Positions 52,446 through 61,599 of a DNA stretch of 64,000 nt are shown here, piece after piece. The stretch spans positions 65,940-129,939 of the forward strand of contig CAZBCG010000008.1 of assembly GCA_964490705.1 (NCBI GenBank), written 5' to 3'. This stretch comes from Fodinibius sp964490705. GTDB taxonomy: Bacteria; Bacteroidota; Rhodothermia; Balneolales; Balneolaceae. The notes beneath the pieces were generated by a model that searched no databases, was not told the DNA's origin, and saw only the letters and a program-made list of their open reading frames with translations. How positions within the stretch are numbered: position 1 is the stretch's first letter; each line of letters begins with the position of its first letter. The translations under genes and the position numbers were made by a program.

Positions 52446-52494
52446 GTTAAGTATTTGATTTAACGTAATATAACTATACTTAGATTTGTAGGAT

Positions 52495-53907
52495 TTAAAC
52501 CCGTCGTAGTACTGATTCTGCCGCATGAAAGCCGCACATGCCGTGCACACCACCACCGGGCGGCGTGGACGATGAGCAGATATACATATTCGTTTTTGGG
52601 ATATGATAAGGATCAAATAATCCTGCGGGACGAGTAAACAGCTGCGTGATATCCTGTCGGCCGCCGTTGATATCACCGCCGACATAGTTAGGATTATAAG
52701 CCTCGATCGCTTGCGTATTCATGGCATGCTGCCCCAGAATGCAATCGCGGAAGCCCGGCGCAAAACGTTCAATTTGATTTAAAATAGGCTGCGTCATATC
52801 TGTTGTCGAGCCATTTGGAACATGGCAATAGGCCCAGCAGGTATGCTTGCCCGATGGAGTCCGGCTTTCATCTTCCAGACTTTGTTGAGCTAATAGCACA
52901 TACGGTTTTTTGGGATGGGTGCCGTTAGCTGATTCATATTCAGAGGAGGCAATTTCCTCGAATGTGCCGCCCAGATGCACCGTTCCCGCTTTACGACAGA
53001 CTTCATCTTCCCAGGGGATCGGTTCACTGAGTGCCAGATCCAGTTTAAATACCCCTGAACCATAGCTATAACTCTGTAATTTTTGTCGGTACGTATCGGG
53101 CAGTTGATTTTCGACAATATCGAGTATCTGCCTGGGCGTATTGTTGAAAAGTACGGCTGCAGATTTCGGCAGCTGATCAGTAGAAGTGATTTCGACATTC
53201 GTTTCAATAGTACCGCCGAGCGACTCAAAATATTGCGCCATCGCTTTGGTCAGGTTGTGAGAGCCGCCTTTGGGATAGGGCCAACCCACGGTATGGGCCG
53301 CAATCCCCAAGACCAATCCGATGGCAGTAGTGCCCATTTTATCGAAGGGCATAATACCGTGGGCCGCCAATCCTGCAAACAAGCCCCGGGTGCGTGCAGT
53401 GTCAAATTTTTTGGCAGTGGCGTTGGCCGAGCGAAGTGCCTGGAATCCAAAACGAGCCATTAAGATGGGATGATTGGGAATGGGCGAAAAGGGCGCCAAA
53501 ATATCGGAGAGCAGATCATCCCATGAATCAATAAAAGGTGTGACTAATTTGCGATAGATACTACCATCTTTTCCGAGCTGTTCGATGGTTTTATCCAGTG
53601 AGCGGAACAGGGCGGCCGCCGGCTGATCGTTGAGGGGATGGGCAACGGGCACTTCGGGTTGAATCCATTCGAGTCCGTAATTGTCAAGGGGTAGCGATCG
53701 CAAGAACGGAGAGGCTTTGGCCAGCGGATGAATAGCCGAGCACACATCATGGTGAAAGCCGGGCAATGTAAGTTCCTGCGTACGCGTACCGCCGCCGATA
53801 GTATCAGCCTTTTCGAATATTGTAACGGAAAGCCCTTTTTGCGCCAGCCGAATTCCGGCCGCTAATCCATTTGGACCTGCTCCAATTATAGTTACATCAA
53901 CTGACAT
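52495..53907 (-). CDS. Phytoene-dehydrogenase-related FAD oxidoreductase (PYROXD2-like)
   Basis: This 470-residue flavoprotein has the N-terminal FAD motif IIGAGPNGLAAGIRLAQKGL and EKADTIGGGTRT. Near the end it has the family closing part GAGxHGMxGxxAA, seen here as PGGGVHGMCGFHAAESVL. The centre (WPYPKGGSHNLTKAMAQYFE) is typical of the amine-oxidase/CrtI-like superfamily. It is nearer PYROXD2/CrtO-like proteins than the desaturase CrtI. A role as carotenoid ketolase or desaturase is possible given other carotenoid genes in the window, but those lie over 10 kb away. The substrate is not established. Confidence 0.82.
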   Translation of the reverse strand: MSVDVTIIGAGPNGLAAGIRLAQKGLSVTIFEKADTIGGGTRTQELTLPGFHHDVCSAIHPLAKASPFLRSLPLDNYGLEWIQPEVPVAHPLNDQPAAALFRSLDKTIEQLGKDGSIYRKLVTPFIDSWDDLLSDILAPFSPIPNHPILMARFGFQALRSANATAKKFDTARTRGLFAGLAAHGIMPFDKMGTTAIGLVLGIAAHTVGWPYPKGGSHNLTKAMAQYFESLGGTIETNVEITSTDQLPKSAAVLFNNTPRQILDIVENQLPDTYRQKLQSYSYGSGVFKLDLALSEPIPWEDEVCRKAGTVHLGGTFEEIASSEYESANGTHPKKPYVLLAQQSLEDESRTPSGKHTCWAYCHVPNGSTTDMTQPILNQIERFAPGFRDCILGQHAMNTQAIEAYNPNYVGGDINGGRQDITQLFTRPAGLFDPYHIPKTNMYICSSSTPPGGGVHGMCGFHAAESVLRRV

Positions 53908-54039
53908 ATATATAAAATAGTTAAGTAGAAATACGGAGAAATTATAATTCTTAGTTTTAAAATAGATTTTTATAAAAAGTATTAGTAAATAATTACCTGA
54001 TAATTAGGAGGCAGTGGATTAACAGGGGACATTTAACAT

Positions 54040-57000
54040 ATGACATCTACCGATACGGCTTTAGGCTTTTGGTCGTTTTACTGTAGATCTGTATGTGCTC
54101 AATTATCGATGGTTGGTTTTATTTCAGTATTGTTGATTATAGGTTTAAATAAATCAACTTTGGGCCAAAATTCAGATCTGATCTTTAAAAGTTTGTCGGT
54201 GCCCGATGGTCTTTCCCACGCTACGGCTCATCATGTGATGCAGGATGAGCAGGGATTAATCTGGATAAGCACGCGGGATGGACTTAACAGGTATAACGGC
54301 CAGCAGTTTAATGTTTTTAAGCATCAACCGACCGATACAAATTCACTCTCTGCTAATATGATCTGGCTCACAATCCAGGATTCGCAGGGGCTAATCTGGA
54401 TTGGTACCGGCGGTGGCGGACTCAATGTTTATGATCCCGATCAACAGCAGTTCTACCGGTTTCGGCACGATCCGGAGGATCCGAAATCGATCAGCGGCAA
54501 TACCATTATTTCTCTTTTTGAAGATGCCAGTGGAACCATATGGGCGGGCACGGAGAGCAAGGGGTTGAATAAAGTGATCCGGCGAAAAATGGATTCAAAT
54601 GGACTGGAGTTAGAGTTCGAGCACTATAAAGCCGATCCCGATAATCCCAAGAGTATCAGCAATAACAGCATCATGGACCTGGAACAGCGCCGCGATGGAT
54701 ATCTGTGGATTGCAACGTATGGCGGCGGGATCAATCGGATGGATATCAAAAACGAAACCTTTACTTCTGATTTTCCCATTGGCGGATCCAACGTAATGTC
54801 GCTGGCGATTCACGAAAATCAGCTTTGGGCGGGCACCAAATATCATGGATTGTCGCTGCTCAATTTGGATACGAATGATCTTCGGGTGTTTCAGCCCCGC
54901 CCGGGTGAGCCCAACTCCATCAGCAGCAATTTTGTGTGGCCGGTATTTGTAGATCGCGAAGGCGATATCTGGGCGGGCACCTTCGGCGGAGGACTCAATA
55001 AAATATCAGCCAACAACTCAGCTGCCGACCGGTCGTTTCGGATTACATCCTATAAAAAAGGGACGCTGCCCGGTCAGCTGAACGACAATTACATTTTGTC
55101 TGTGATGCAGGATGACCACGGCGTACTTTGGGCAGCCACCGACAATTCTGGTGTTGCCATGTTTCGTAAGAATATGCTTTTCCAACGTCCGGATACCGAG
55201 ATTCTAAACTCCGATTTATCAATAGATGCGCTCTCATTCAATGATTTCCTTCGCGACCAAAACGATACCCTCTGGATGGCTACCGCCTCGGGATTGTTAT
55301 ATCGCACAGAAGATTCGGATGATGCTCGTTTTTTATCCCCCAACGGAAGTTCAAAAGTGATTGACGTGCTTGCACAACTGCAGGATGGCAGAATTCTGGC
55401 AGGTACGAATGTGGGACTGTATGTGATGAATGAAGACCGATCCAAACTCATCAAAAAGTCGCTGTCGCTGACGTCGGCTATTGCCACGGTGGACCGGGTT
55501 TATGATATTGTTGAGGATCCGGAACACAATGTTTGGCTTTCGACCAATACCGGACTTTGGAAACTCAATGCCGAGCTGGAGGTGCTCGACCGGTTCTACC
55601 ATCATGAGCAGAACCGGCGATCGCTCAGCAGTACCAATATTGGCACGTTGATGCTGGAGGAAGATACTCTTTGGATTGGAACCTCTGCGACAGGCTTAAA
55701 TAAATTGAATATTAAAACGGGCAGGGTCACACAATATCGCTACATCGCTGATGATCCTGAGAGTATTGGTAAAAACAAAGTATTGGATATGCTCCGGGAT
55801 TCAGCCGGCCGATTTTGGGTGACAACCTATGGCGGTGGACTCAATAGATTAGTATATCAGGATGGGGAAGCGATATTCAAAAAATATCTCGAAAAAGATG
55901 GTCTGCCCGATAATACCGTTAAACATTTGACCGAAGATTCGGCCGGCTATCTCTGGATAACTACTCAGAACGGGTTGGTCCGCTTTAATCCCGATACCGA
56001 GCAGTTTGTGCCGATCTCTATTCCCAGCCAATCGGCAAATGTGAATCTGAATAATATTATTCCAGCTGATATGAACGATTATATTCTCACCGGTTCAAAG
56101 GGATATCAGCTTTTTGATCCCCGGGATTTTTTGAAGCAGCGAGAGGGATTGCCCTTATTGCTGACCAACGTAAAAGTGATGGGCAAAGAGTATCCGCTGG
56201 ATAGTGTTCATCCCCAAAAACTGATGCTGCCGCATGACAAAAACTTTCTGACGCTGGAATTTTCGCTGTTGGATTATTTTTCGGCAGAATTTGCACATTA
56301 TCAGTATAAAATGGAGGGGATCGACCGGAAATGGATACATGCAGGTAATACAAACAGGGTTCGGTATTCGGCACTGCCGCCGGGCGATTACACTTTTCGG
56401 GTAAAGGCGATAAGCTATGATGGAGTTCCCGGTCAGAATGAGGTGGCCATGGCAATTTCAATTGCACCTCCATTTTGGAAAAGCTGGTGGTTCCGCCTGT
56501 TAGTGCTGGCAGGATTGGTCGTATTGCTGCGAATGGGGTATAAATATAGGGTAAACGCCTTGCTTGAGATCGAACGCACGCGGCGACGCATTGCCAACGA
56601 TCTGCACGACGATATTAGCTCGACATTGAGCTCGATAACCTATTTTGCGCGAGCACTGCGGGTTAGTAATCCCGAGCTTTCGGGTTCTCGTCATCTTGAT
56701 TTGATTCTGGACAGTTCTACCGATGCCAAAGAAAAAATATCCGATATCGTTTGGTCTATCGATCCTGATCACGACGATTGGGTGGACCTGTTGGCCCGAT
56801 TTCGCCGTTATGCTTCCGACCTGTTCGAAAGCAAGGGTATAGACTACGATCTGGATATTATTGAAGAAATTGATGCGCCTATCACCCTGGAATTGCGTAA
56901 AGAGCTTTGGCTTATCTATAAAGAGATGGTTATTAATGTTGCACGCCATTCGCAGGCTAGTCATGTGCAAATCAGTCTGGAATACGATGATAAGCTTACC

Positions 57001-57168
57001 CTTGTAGTGGAAGACAACGGAATTGGGTTGCCGGAAGATTATCCGTCGGATTGCAATGGAATCAGGAATATTAAACGGAGGGCCGCAGCAATCGGGGCCG
57101 AAATTTCGCTGTACTCTACGCCTAACAAGGGGACCAAGTGGGAATTAACGCTTAACGGGATGGGCTAA
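54040..57168 (+). CDS. Beta-propeller sensor histidine kinase A (reg_prop, Y_Y_Y, HisKA_3)
   Basis: This protein of 1042 residues has an N-terminal hydrophobic signal or anchor (SMVGFISVLLIIGLN) and then about 14 two-component-propeller repeats forming two seven-bladed propellers in the periplasm, such as GLIWISTRDGLNRYNG, GYLWIATYGGGINRMD and GDIWAGTFGGGLNKIS. A Y_Y_Y immunoglobulin-like domain (YQYKMEGIDRKWIHAG), a transmembrane helix (817-833), a HisKA_3 box (NDLHDDISSTLSSI, phospho-His856) and a HATPase_c domain with DNGIGLP and GIRNIKRRA follow. It has no fused receiver, unlike many Bacteroides hybrids, and must use a separate regulator, most likely the NarL-type one at 60788. No copy of the local palindrome lies upstream. 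Confidence 0.93.
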   Translation: MTSTDTALGFWSFYCRSVCAQLSMVGFISVLLIIGLNKSTLGQNSDLIFKSLSVPDGLSHATAHHVMQDEQGLIWISTRDGLNRYNGQQFNVFKHQPTDTNSLSANMIWLTIQDSQGLIWIGTGGGGLNVYDPDQQQFYRFRHDPEDPKSISGNTIISLFEDASGTIWAGTESKGLNKVIRRKMDSNGLELEFEHYKADPDNPKSISNNSIMDLEQRRDGYLWIATYGGGINRMDIKNETFTSDFPIGGSNVMSLAIHENQLWAGTKYHGLSLLNLDTNDLRVFQPRPGEPNSISSNFVWPVFVDREGDIWAGTFGGGLNKISANNSAADRSFRITSYKKGTLPGQLNDNYILSVMQDDHGVLWAATDNSGVAMFRKNMLFQRPDTEILNSDLSIDALSFNDFLRDQNDTLWMATASGLLYRTEDSDDARFLSPNGSSKVIDVLAQLQDGRILAGTNVGLYVMNEDRSKLIKKSLSLTSAIATVDRVYDIVEDPEHNVWLSTNTGLWKLNAELEVLDRFYHHEQNRRSLSSTNIGTLMLEEDTLWIGTSATGLNKLNIKTGRVTQYRYIADDPESIGKNKVLDMLRDSAGRFWVTTYGGGLNRLVYQDGEAIFKKYLEKDGLPDNTVKHLTEDSAGYLWITTQNGLVRFNPDTEQFVPISIPSQSANVNLNNIIPADMNDYILTGSKGYQLFDPRDFLKQREGLPLLLTNVKVMGKEYPLDSVHPQKLMLPHDKNFLTLEFSLLDYFSAEFAHYQYKMEGIDRKWIHAGNTNRVRYSALPPGDYTFRVKAISYDGVPGQNEVAMAISIAPPFWKSWWFRLLVLAGLVVLLRMGYKYRVNALLEIERTRRRIANDLHDDISSTLSSITYFARALRVSNPELSGSRHLDLILDSSTDAKEKISDIVWSIDPDHDDWVDLLARFRRYASDLFESKGIDYDLDIIEEIDAPITLELRKELWLIYKEMVINVARHSQASHVQISLEYDDKLTLVVEDNGIGLPEDYPSDCNGIRNIKRRAAAIGAEISLYSTPNKGTKWELTLNGMG

Positions 57169-57308
57169 TAATATTGTCAGTTTTTTGGAATGGGAATCCA
57201 GCCACTACGTTATTTGGAGTAATAAACTACACTTATTGAAAAAAATGGTATATAATAATGGATTGAATATTATCCTGTGAAGCTGTGATATCGGGGCATA
57301 CAATAATT

Positions 57309-57326
57309 ACCACATGATTATGTGGT
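57309..57326. promoter_or_regulatory. Palindromic operator candidate, site 1
   Basis: ACCACAT-GATT-ATGTGGT is a perfect 7-bp inverted repeat with a 4-base spacer, 102 bp before the small acidic protein gene. It is the best copy of a motif found four more times to 61837, near the response-regulator gene. The spacing suits binding by a NarL-type dimer. Confidence 0.65.
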
Positions 57327-57357
57327 GAAAAGCTGGCTTATGGTTCTTTCATTAAAA

Positions 57358-57386
57358 AAAATCTACGGTAACGATTTGTAGATTTT
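57358..57386 (+). promoter_or_regulatory. Leader hairpin before the small acidic protein gene
   Basis: AAAATCTAC and GTAGATTTT form a perfect 9-bp stem around an 11-base loop, between operator site 1 and the start at 57429. AT-rich with TTTTA at its 3' side, it could be a weak terminator, an attenuator, or an RNA-stabilising leader. Confidence 0.4.
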
Positions 57387-57428
57387 ATAAGTCACTAATC
57401 ATCAACCCTTTAAATTTCAGAAAATATT

Positions 57429-57797
57429 ATGGCACGATATGTAAAGCACGATCATCCCAATGTAAAAGAAATACACGTTAAACAATTTACAAACGACCGT
57501 AGTAACCCAATTAAAGAAGGAACCATAAAAAATGGTGAATCACTTGAATTGGATTCCACAGTAAGTGGCTCATATTTCTTGGAAGTTCAAATTCCGGGCA
57601 ATCGGTATTGTACCATCAATTTTGCAAAAACTTACGGGGTCAAGAAATTTACACGTAAAAAGGATGATGACCATCCACAGATGGATCGCATACTTTTTCT
57701 AGTTGAAAATTTGGCCGGCCCATATGATGGTTCTCCAAAACCCGATGATGACGATGTGGAGGTGAAGGAGCCAGATATTGAACCAATAGAAGATTAG
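57429..57797 (+). CDS. Small acidic-tailed protein of unknown function
   Basis: This 122-residue protein has no signal peptide or membrane segment. The first 95 residues look like a compact beta-rich domain: EIHVKQFTNDRSNPIKEGTI, SGSYFLEVQIPGNRYCTINF. The last 25 are an acidic tail (PKPDDDDVEVKEPDIEPIED). I recognise no family. It is encoded between the two propeller kinases, 34 bp ahead of kinase B on the same strand, with a candidate operator and a hairpin upstream. It may therefore be a co-expressed partner or target of this signalling system. Confidence 0.65.
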   Translation: MARYVKHDHPNVKEIHVKQFTNDRSNPIKEGTIKNGESLELDSTVSGSYFLEVQIPGNRYCTINFAKTYGVKKFTRKKDDDHPQMDRILFLVENLAGPYDGSPKPDDDDVEVKEPDIEPIED

Positions 57798-57831
57798 GTA
57801 TTTTTTCAAAAACTAATTTTTCATGTAGCTA

Positions 57832-60732
57832 ATGCGTTTTTTTCGGGTTCTTTTCCTAACTGTGCTTGTTTTGTTTATGTATGCCTCTATGCTGTGGGCT
57901 TTTCAGGCACAGTTAGGAACTCCTCATATCCAGAATATCCCTCCGGAAGAATATAATGCCCGTGTTCAAAACTGGAATGCAGCCCAGCATCCTTCCGGGA
58001 TAATATATATTGCCAACCTGGGAGGTGTGCTGGAGTATGACGGAGAACGTTGGCGCACCATAGAAATGCCCAATACCACGGCTTTGTCGGTGGGTGTCCA
58101 CAATGATACCGTCTTTGTGGGTGGGGTTAGTGAGATTGGCTACCTGTATACGCCGAAACAGGACTCTGCTCATATTCGGTACAGGTCATTGACCGACAGA
58201 ATTCCGAAATCGAATGCTGGTTTTGGAGATGTGTGGCAGGTTATTCCCACGCAGCACGGCGTCTATTTTAGAACCGGGCAATATCTTTTTAGATATCAGG
58301 AAGGAACACTTGATAGCTGGGAGGCAGAGACTGGCTTCCATTTTGCATTTAATGTGCGGAATGAACTTTATATTAACGTTCGTGAAAAGGGACTCCACAA
58401 GATGGTTGACGGTCAGTTGCAGCTGGTGCCTAATGGGGAAACTTTTGCTGAGGATGGCATTTATGCCATGGAATCCTATGGCAATAAGAAAATTCTGATG
58501 GCCACTCGATATAAAGATCTTGTGTTATATGATGGCAGCAGTGTTCAGGATTTCCAATCCCAGGCCAATGCCTTCTTAGAAGAGCATCGATTATATAACG
58601 GCATCAAGCTTAGTGATGGTACTTTTGTGTTCGGAACGGTTCAGGAAGGCATCATCCGGATTAATCGAAGAGGAAAAATTTTGAACATCATAAATGAAGA
58701 AAACGGGATGCTGGATGATGTGGTCTATAATCTTTTTGAAGATCGAGAGGGTAATTTGTGGGTATCACAAGATCAGGGATTGAGTGTTATCAATATCATG
58801 TCGCCCGTTACTGTTTTTGACAAACGTCATGGACTCGAGGGAATGCCGCGGGCAATGTATGCCGATGAAGAGGATTTTTTAGTGGGGACTACGCATGGGT
58901 TTTATCAGCGAAAAAATGGAATGCCATTTGAAAAAGTTGATAATTATGAAAAGGTGGCACAAGATTTTGTTAAGTCTGATGGCCGGTTGCTTTTTGTTTC
59001 ATCAAAGGGGCTTTTTCAGCTGATTGAGGGGCAAACAGAAGAGAAACTACAGCAGCGTTACGCCTCATGTATTACTCAGTCTTCGGTTCATCCGGGATTT
59101 TATTATTTGTGTGCAAGAGATGGGCTGTATTTAATTCGAGAAAATACCGGTGAATTTACGAAGCTGGGAAAGATTGAAGGGATAGAATCAGAAGTAAATT
59201 CAGTGGCTGAAGATGCAGATGGCAATGTGTGGGTGAGCGTGCCAACAAAGGGGATTTATCAGCTTTGGTGGGATAATTCAAGCCAGCAACTTTTAAAACC
59301 CCATCTTCGATTGCGGGCAATGCAGAAAAATAGACCCAAGGTTTTTAAAATCGGAAATGAAATTTTATTCGGCTTTAAGGAAGCATTCATGAGATATGAT
59401 GCTAACCGCGACTCACTGGTTGATAACATCAGCCTGGAAACAGAGTTCTTTAATGATGCGAATCCCGGTATTTTTTTGTTGGCCAAAGGTAATGATCAAC
59501 ATTTCTGGCTTCGTTCTGCGGAAATCAATATGAAAGTGATTCGCCAGGAAGATGGAAATTTTAAACAGCAACCCAGCTATCTGAACCTTATTCAGAGTAA
59601 TCAATATAATTTTATCTATCCCGATGCGCAGGGAATGGTGTGGTTTGGAACCGATGAGGGGTTGTTGCGTTATGATCCTCAATCGCCCTACGATTACACC
59701 GTTGATTACAACGCTTTTGTCCGGGAAGTGAAAGTACACAACGATTCCCTGATTTACAGTGGACCGCGCAAAAATTCAAAAAACTATGTGTTGCAGTTTA
59801 ATGAGAATGAGTTACGTTTTCGCTATGCAGCGCCCACTTTTGTTCGGAAAAATGATGTTGAATATCAGATCTTTTTAGAAGGTTTTGATAAAGGATGGAG
59901 CAATTGGACGACCGAAACACGAAAAGACTATACGAATATCCCCGAAGGTAATTATACTTTTAAGGTTCGAGCTCGGAACATCCAAAACAAAATCAGCAAG
60001 GCTGGAACTTTTCGTTTTAGTGTACTGCCGCCGTGGTACCGAACCATTTGGGCTTATGGATTATACCTGTTGATTATCGGTGGTATTCTTTATGGTTTGC
60101 ATCGGTTGCGGATCAACCGGATACTGCGCGAGCAGCGCATTCGCAACCGTATTGCCAGTGATCTGCATGACGAGGTGAGCGCATCGCTGAGTTCCATCAC
60201 TTATTTTGCCGAGGCGATCCGCCAGGTAAAGAGTGGAAAAAGGAGAGGCCATTTTGTAGAGCTGATCTCCGAAAGCGCCTCCGACGCCAAAGAAAAAATT
60301 ACCGATATCATCTGGTCGATCGATCCCGACAACGACGACTGGGTGAACCTGCTCTCGAAATGCCGCCGTTTCGCCTCCGACTTGTTTGAAAGTAAAAACA
60401 TGGATTACGAACTACATATCGACACCGACATCGACCGTCCGCTGGGCCTGGAGCTGCGCCAGCACTTGTGGCTTATTTTTAAAGAGATGGCTGTAAATGC
60501 GGCGCGCCATTCGCAGGCCGATAAAGTGGAAGTCCAATTTGGGATGAACAGCAATACCCTGAAGCTGGTGGTACAAGATAATGGCATCGGGATAGACGAA
60601 TCACTGGAGAGATCGGGCGGTCATGGTATCAAGAATATCAAAAAAAGAGCACAGCAAATTGGCGCCGACCTGCAGCTCGAGACCGACGCCGAGATTGGCA
60701 CCAGATGGATCATGACGTTAAAAATCCGGTAG
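57832..60732 (+). CDS. Beta-propeller sensor histidine kinase B (Y_Y_Y, HisKA_3)
   Basis: This protein of 966 residues has a signal peptide ending LWAFQAQ, a periplasmic propeller region whose repeats are less regular than in kinase A (GNLWVSQDQGLSVIN, GNVWVSVPTKGIYQLW, GMVWFGTDEGLLRYDP), a Y_Y_Y domain (YQIFLEGFDKGWSNWTTETR) and a transmembrane helix (740-757). HisKA_3 has SDLHDEVSASLSSI with phospho-His779. The HATPase_c domain has DNGIGID and GIKNIKKRAQQIGA. From the H-box on it closely matches kinase A, while the sensor parts differ. The kinase-encoding end is visibly richer in G and C than the sensor part. It lacks a fused receiver; the regulator gene follows 55 bp downstream. Confidence 0.93.
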   Translation: MRFFRVLFLTVLVLFMYASMLWAFQAQLGTPHIQNIPPEEYNARVQNWNAAQHPSGIIYIANLGGVLEYDGERWRTIEMPNTTALSVGVHNDTVFVGGVSEIGYLYTPKQDSAHIRYRSLTDRIPKSNAGFGDVWQVIPTQHGVYFRTGQYLFRYQEGTLDSWEAETGFHFAFNVRNELYINVREKGLHKMVDGQLQLVPNGETFAEDGIYAMESYGNKKILMATRYKDLVLYDGSSVQDFQSQANAFLEEHRLYNGIKLSDGTFVFGTVQEGIIRINRRGKILNIINEENGMLDDVVYNLFEDREGNLWVSQDQGLSVINIMSPVTVFDKRHGLEGMPRAMYADEEDFLVGTTHGFYQRKNGMPFEKVDNYEKVAQDFVKSDGRLLFVSSKGLFQLIEGQTEEKLQQRYASCITQSSVHPGFYYLCARDGLYLIRENTGEFTKLGKIEGIESEVNSVAEDADGNVWVSVPTKGIYQLWWDNSSQQLLKPHLRLRAMQKNRPKVFKIGNEILFGFKEAFMRYDANRDSLVDNISLETEFFNDANPGIFLLAKGNDQHFWLRSAEINMKVIRQEDGNFKQQPSYLNLIQSNQYNFIYPDAQGMVWFGTDEGLLRYDPQSPYDYTVDYNAFVREVKVHNDSLIYSGPRKNSKNYVLQFNENELRFRYAAPTFVRKNDVEYQIFLEGFDKGWSNWTTETRKDYTNIPEGNYTFKVRARNIQNKISKAGTFRFSVLPPWYRTIWAYGLYLLIIGGILYGLHRLRINRILREQRIRNRIASDLHDEVSASLSSITYFAEAIRQVKSGKRRGHFVELISESASDAKEKITDIIWSIDPDNDDWVNLLSKCRRFASDLFESKNMDYELHIDTDIDRPLGLELRQHLWLIFKEMAVNAARHSQADKVEVQFGMNSNTLKLVVQDNGIGIDESLERSGGHGIKNIKKRAQQIGADLQLETDAEIGTRWIMTLKIR

Positions 60733-60737
60733 CAATT

Positions 60738-60755
60738 ACTGCATGATTATGTAGT
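60738..60755. promoter_or_regulatory. Palindromic operator candidate, site 2
   Basis: ACTGCAT-GATT-ATGTAGT matches the site-1 layout with one mismatch between its arms and shares the preceding AATT. It lies 32 bp before the response-regulator start, where a bound dimer could block or help transcription of its own gene. Confidence 0.65.
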
Positions 60756-60787
60756 GCCAAGAAGATATTTATTTTATACATTAAAAT

Positions 60788-61456
60788 ATGTCAAACACCG
60801 TAGAGGAACTTATAAAAATCATCATCATAGAGGACAACCGCTACATGCGGGAGGGATGGACTACGATTTTGGATTTCGAATCCGACTTTGTGGTTCTCGA
60901 GGCTTTTGAGTCTTGCGAAGAGGCTTTCGACAGTGACTTGATGGACAAAGCCGATATTGTGTTGATGGATATCGAGCTGCCGGGCATGTCCGGCATTGAG
61001 GGTGTGGACTATATCCAGCAGCACCATGCGCATCTGTCCGTAATCATGGCTACCGTTTTTGATGATGACCAGAATGTGTTTGATGCGCTTTGCGCCGGTG
61101 CCGTAGGATATTTGATGAAAAAAGTATCCCCGGAAGAACTCAAAAAGGCGATTCGCGATGCCCAGGACGGGGGATCGCCCATGACGCCCAACATTGCGCG
61201 CAAAGTGATCCAGACCTTTCACCAGCCTTCATCCAAAGAGGATGAGAATCAACTGAACGACCGTGAGCTGGAAATTTTGGAGCAACTGGCCAAAGGAAAA
61301 TCATATGCTGCCATCGGCAAGGCCGTTTTTCTTTCGGTGGATGGCGTCCGATATCATATCCGTAATATTTACCAGAAGCTGCAGGTTCATTCCCGGTCCG
61401 AAGCGGTTTCCAAGGGCATCTCCCGCCGCCTTATCAATCCCGATGATATCGATTAA
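60788..61456 (+). CDS. NarL/LuxR-type response regulator
   Basis: This 222-residue transcription factor has a receiver domain with acidic pocket IIEDN, phospho-acceptor Asp61 in IVLMDIELPGMSG, Thr in MATVFDD and Lys in GYLMKKVSPEE. The C-terminal LuxR helix-turn-helix shows LNDRELEILEQLAKGKSYAA and VDGVRYHIRNIYQKLQVHSR. As the only regulator in the cluster it is the expected phosphate acceptor for both propeller kinases. Dyad-symmetric palindromes upstream of its gene and of neighbouring genes are good candidates for its sites. Confidence 0.95.
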   Translation: MSNTVEELIKIIIIEDNRYMREGWTTILDFESDFVVLEAFESCEEAFDSDLMDKADIVLMDIELPGMSGIEGVDYIQQHHAHLSVIMATVFDDDQNVFDALCAGAVGYLMKKVSPEELKKAIRDAQDGGSPMTPNIARKVIQTFHQPSSKEDENQLNDRELEILEQLAKGKSYAAIGKAVFLSVDGVRYHIRNIYQKLQVHSRSEAVSKGISRRLINPDDID

Positions 61457-61504
61457 ACCTGTCGGTCTTTTCCAGATCTTTACCGGTTCCCTCCAATAAC
61501 GGGT

Positions 61505-61576
61505 ATGTGGTAAAATCACTGCATGGTTTTAACTATTTCATCTAATTGTACCCCAAATAATACATGGTTATGCGGT
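61505..61576. promoter_or_regulatory. Operator half-site cluster, sites 3 and 4
   Basis: The stretch holds ATGTGGT (61505), ACTGCAT-GGTT-TTAACTA (61518-61535, one good arm) and AATACAT-GGTT-ATGCGGT (61559-61576). These are degraded copies of the same palindrome. The last is followed by GAAAT, as site 1 is followed by GAAAA. They lie just after the regulator gene and before the structured element. Confidence 0.5.
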
Positions 61577-61599
61577 GAAATACTGTTTGATGTACAATA

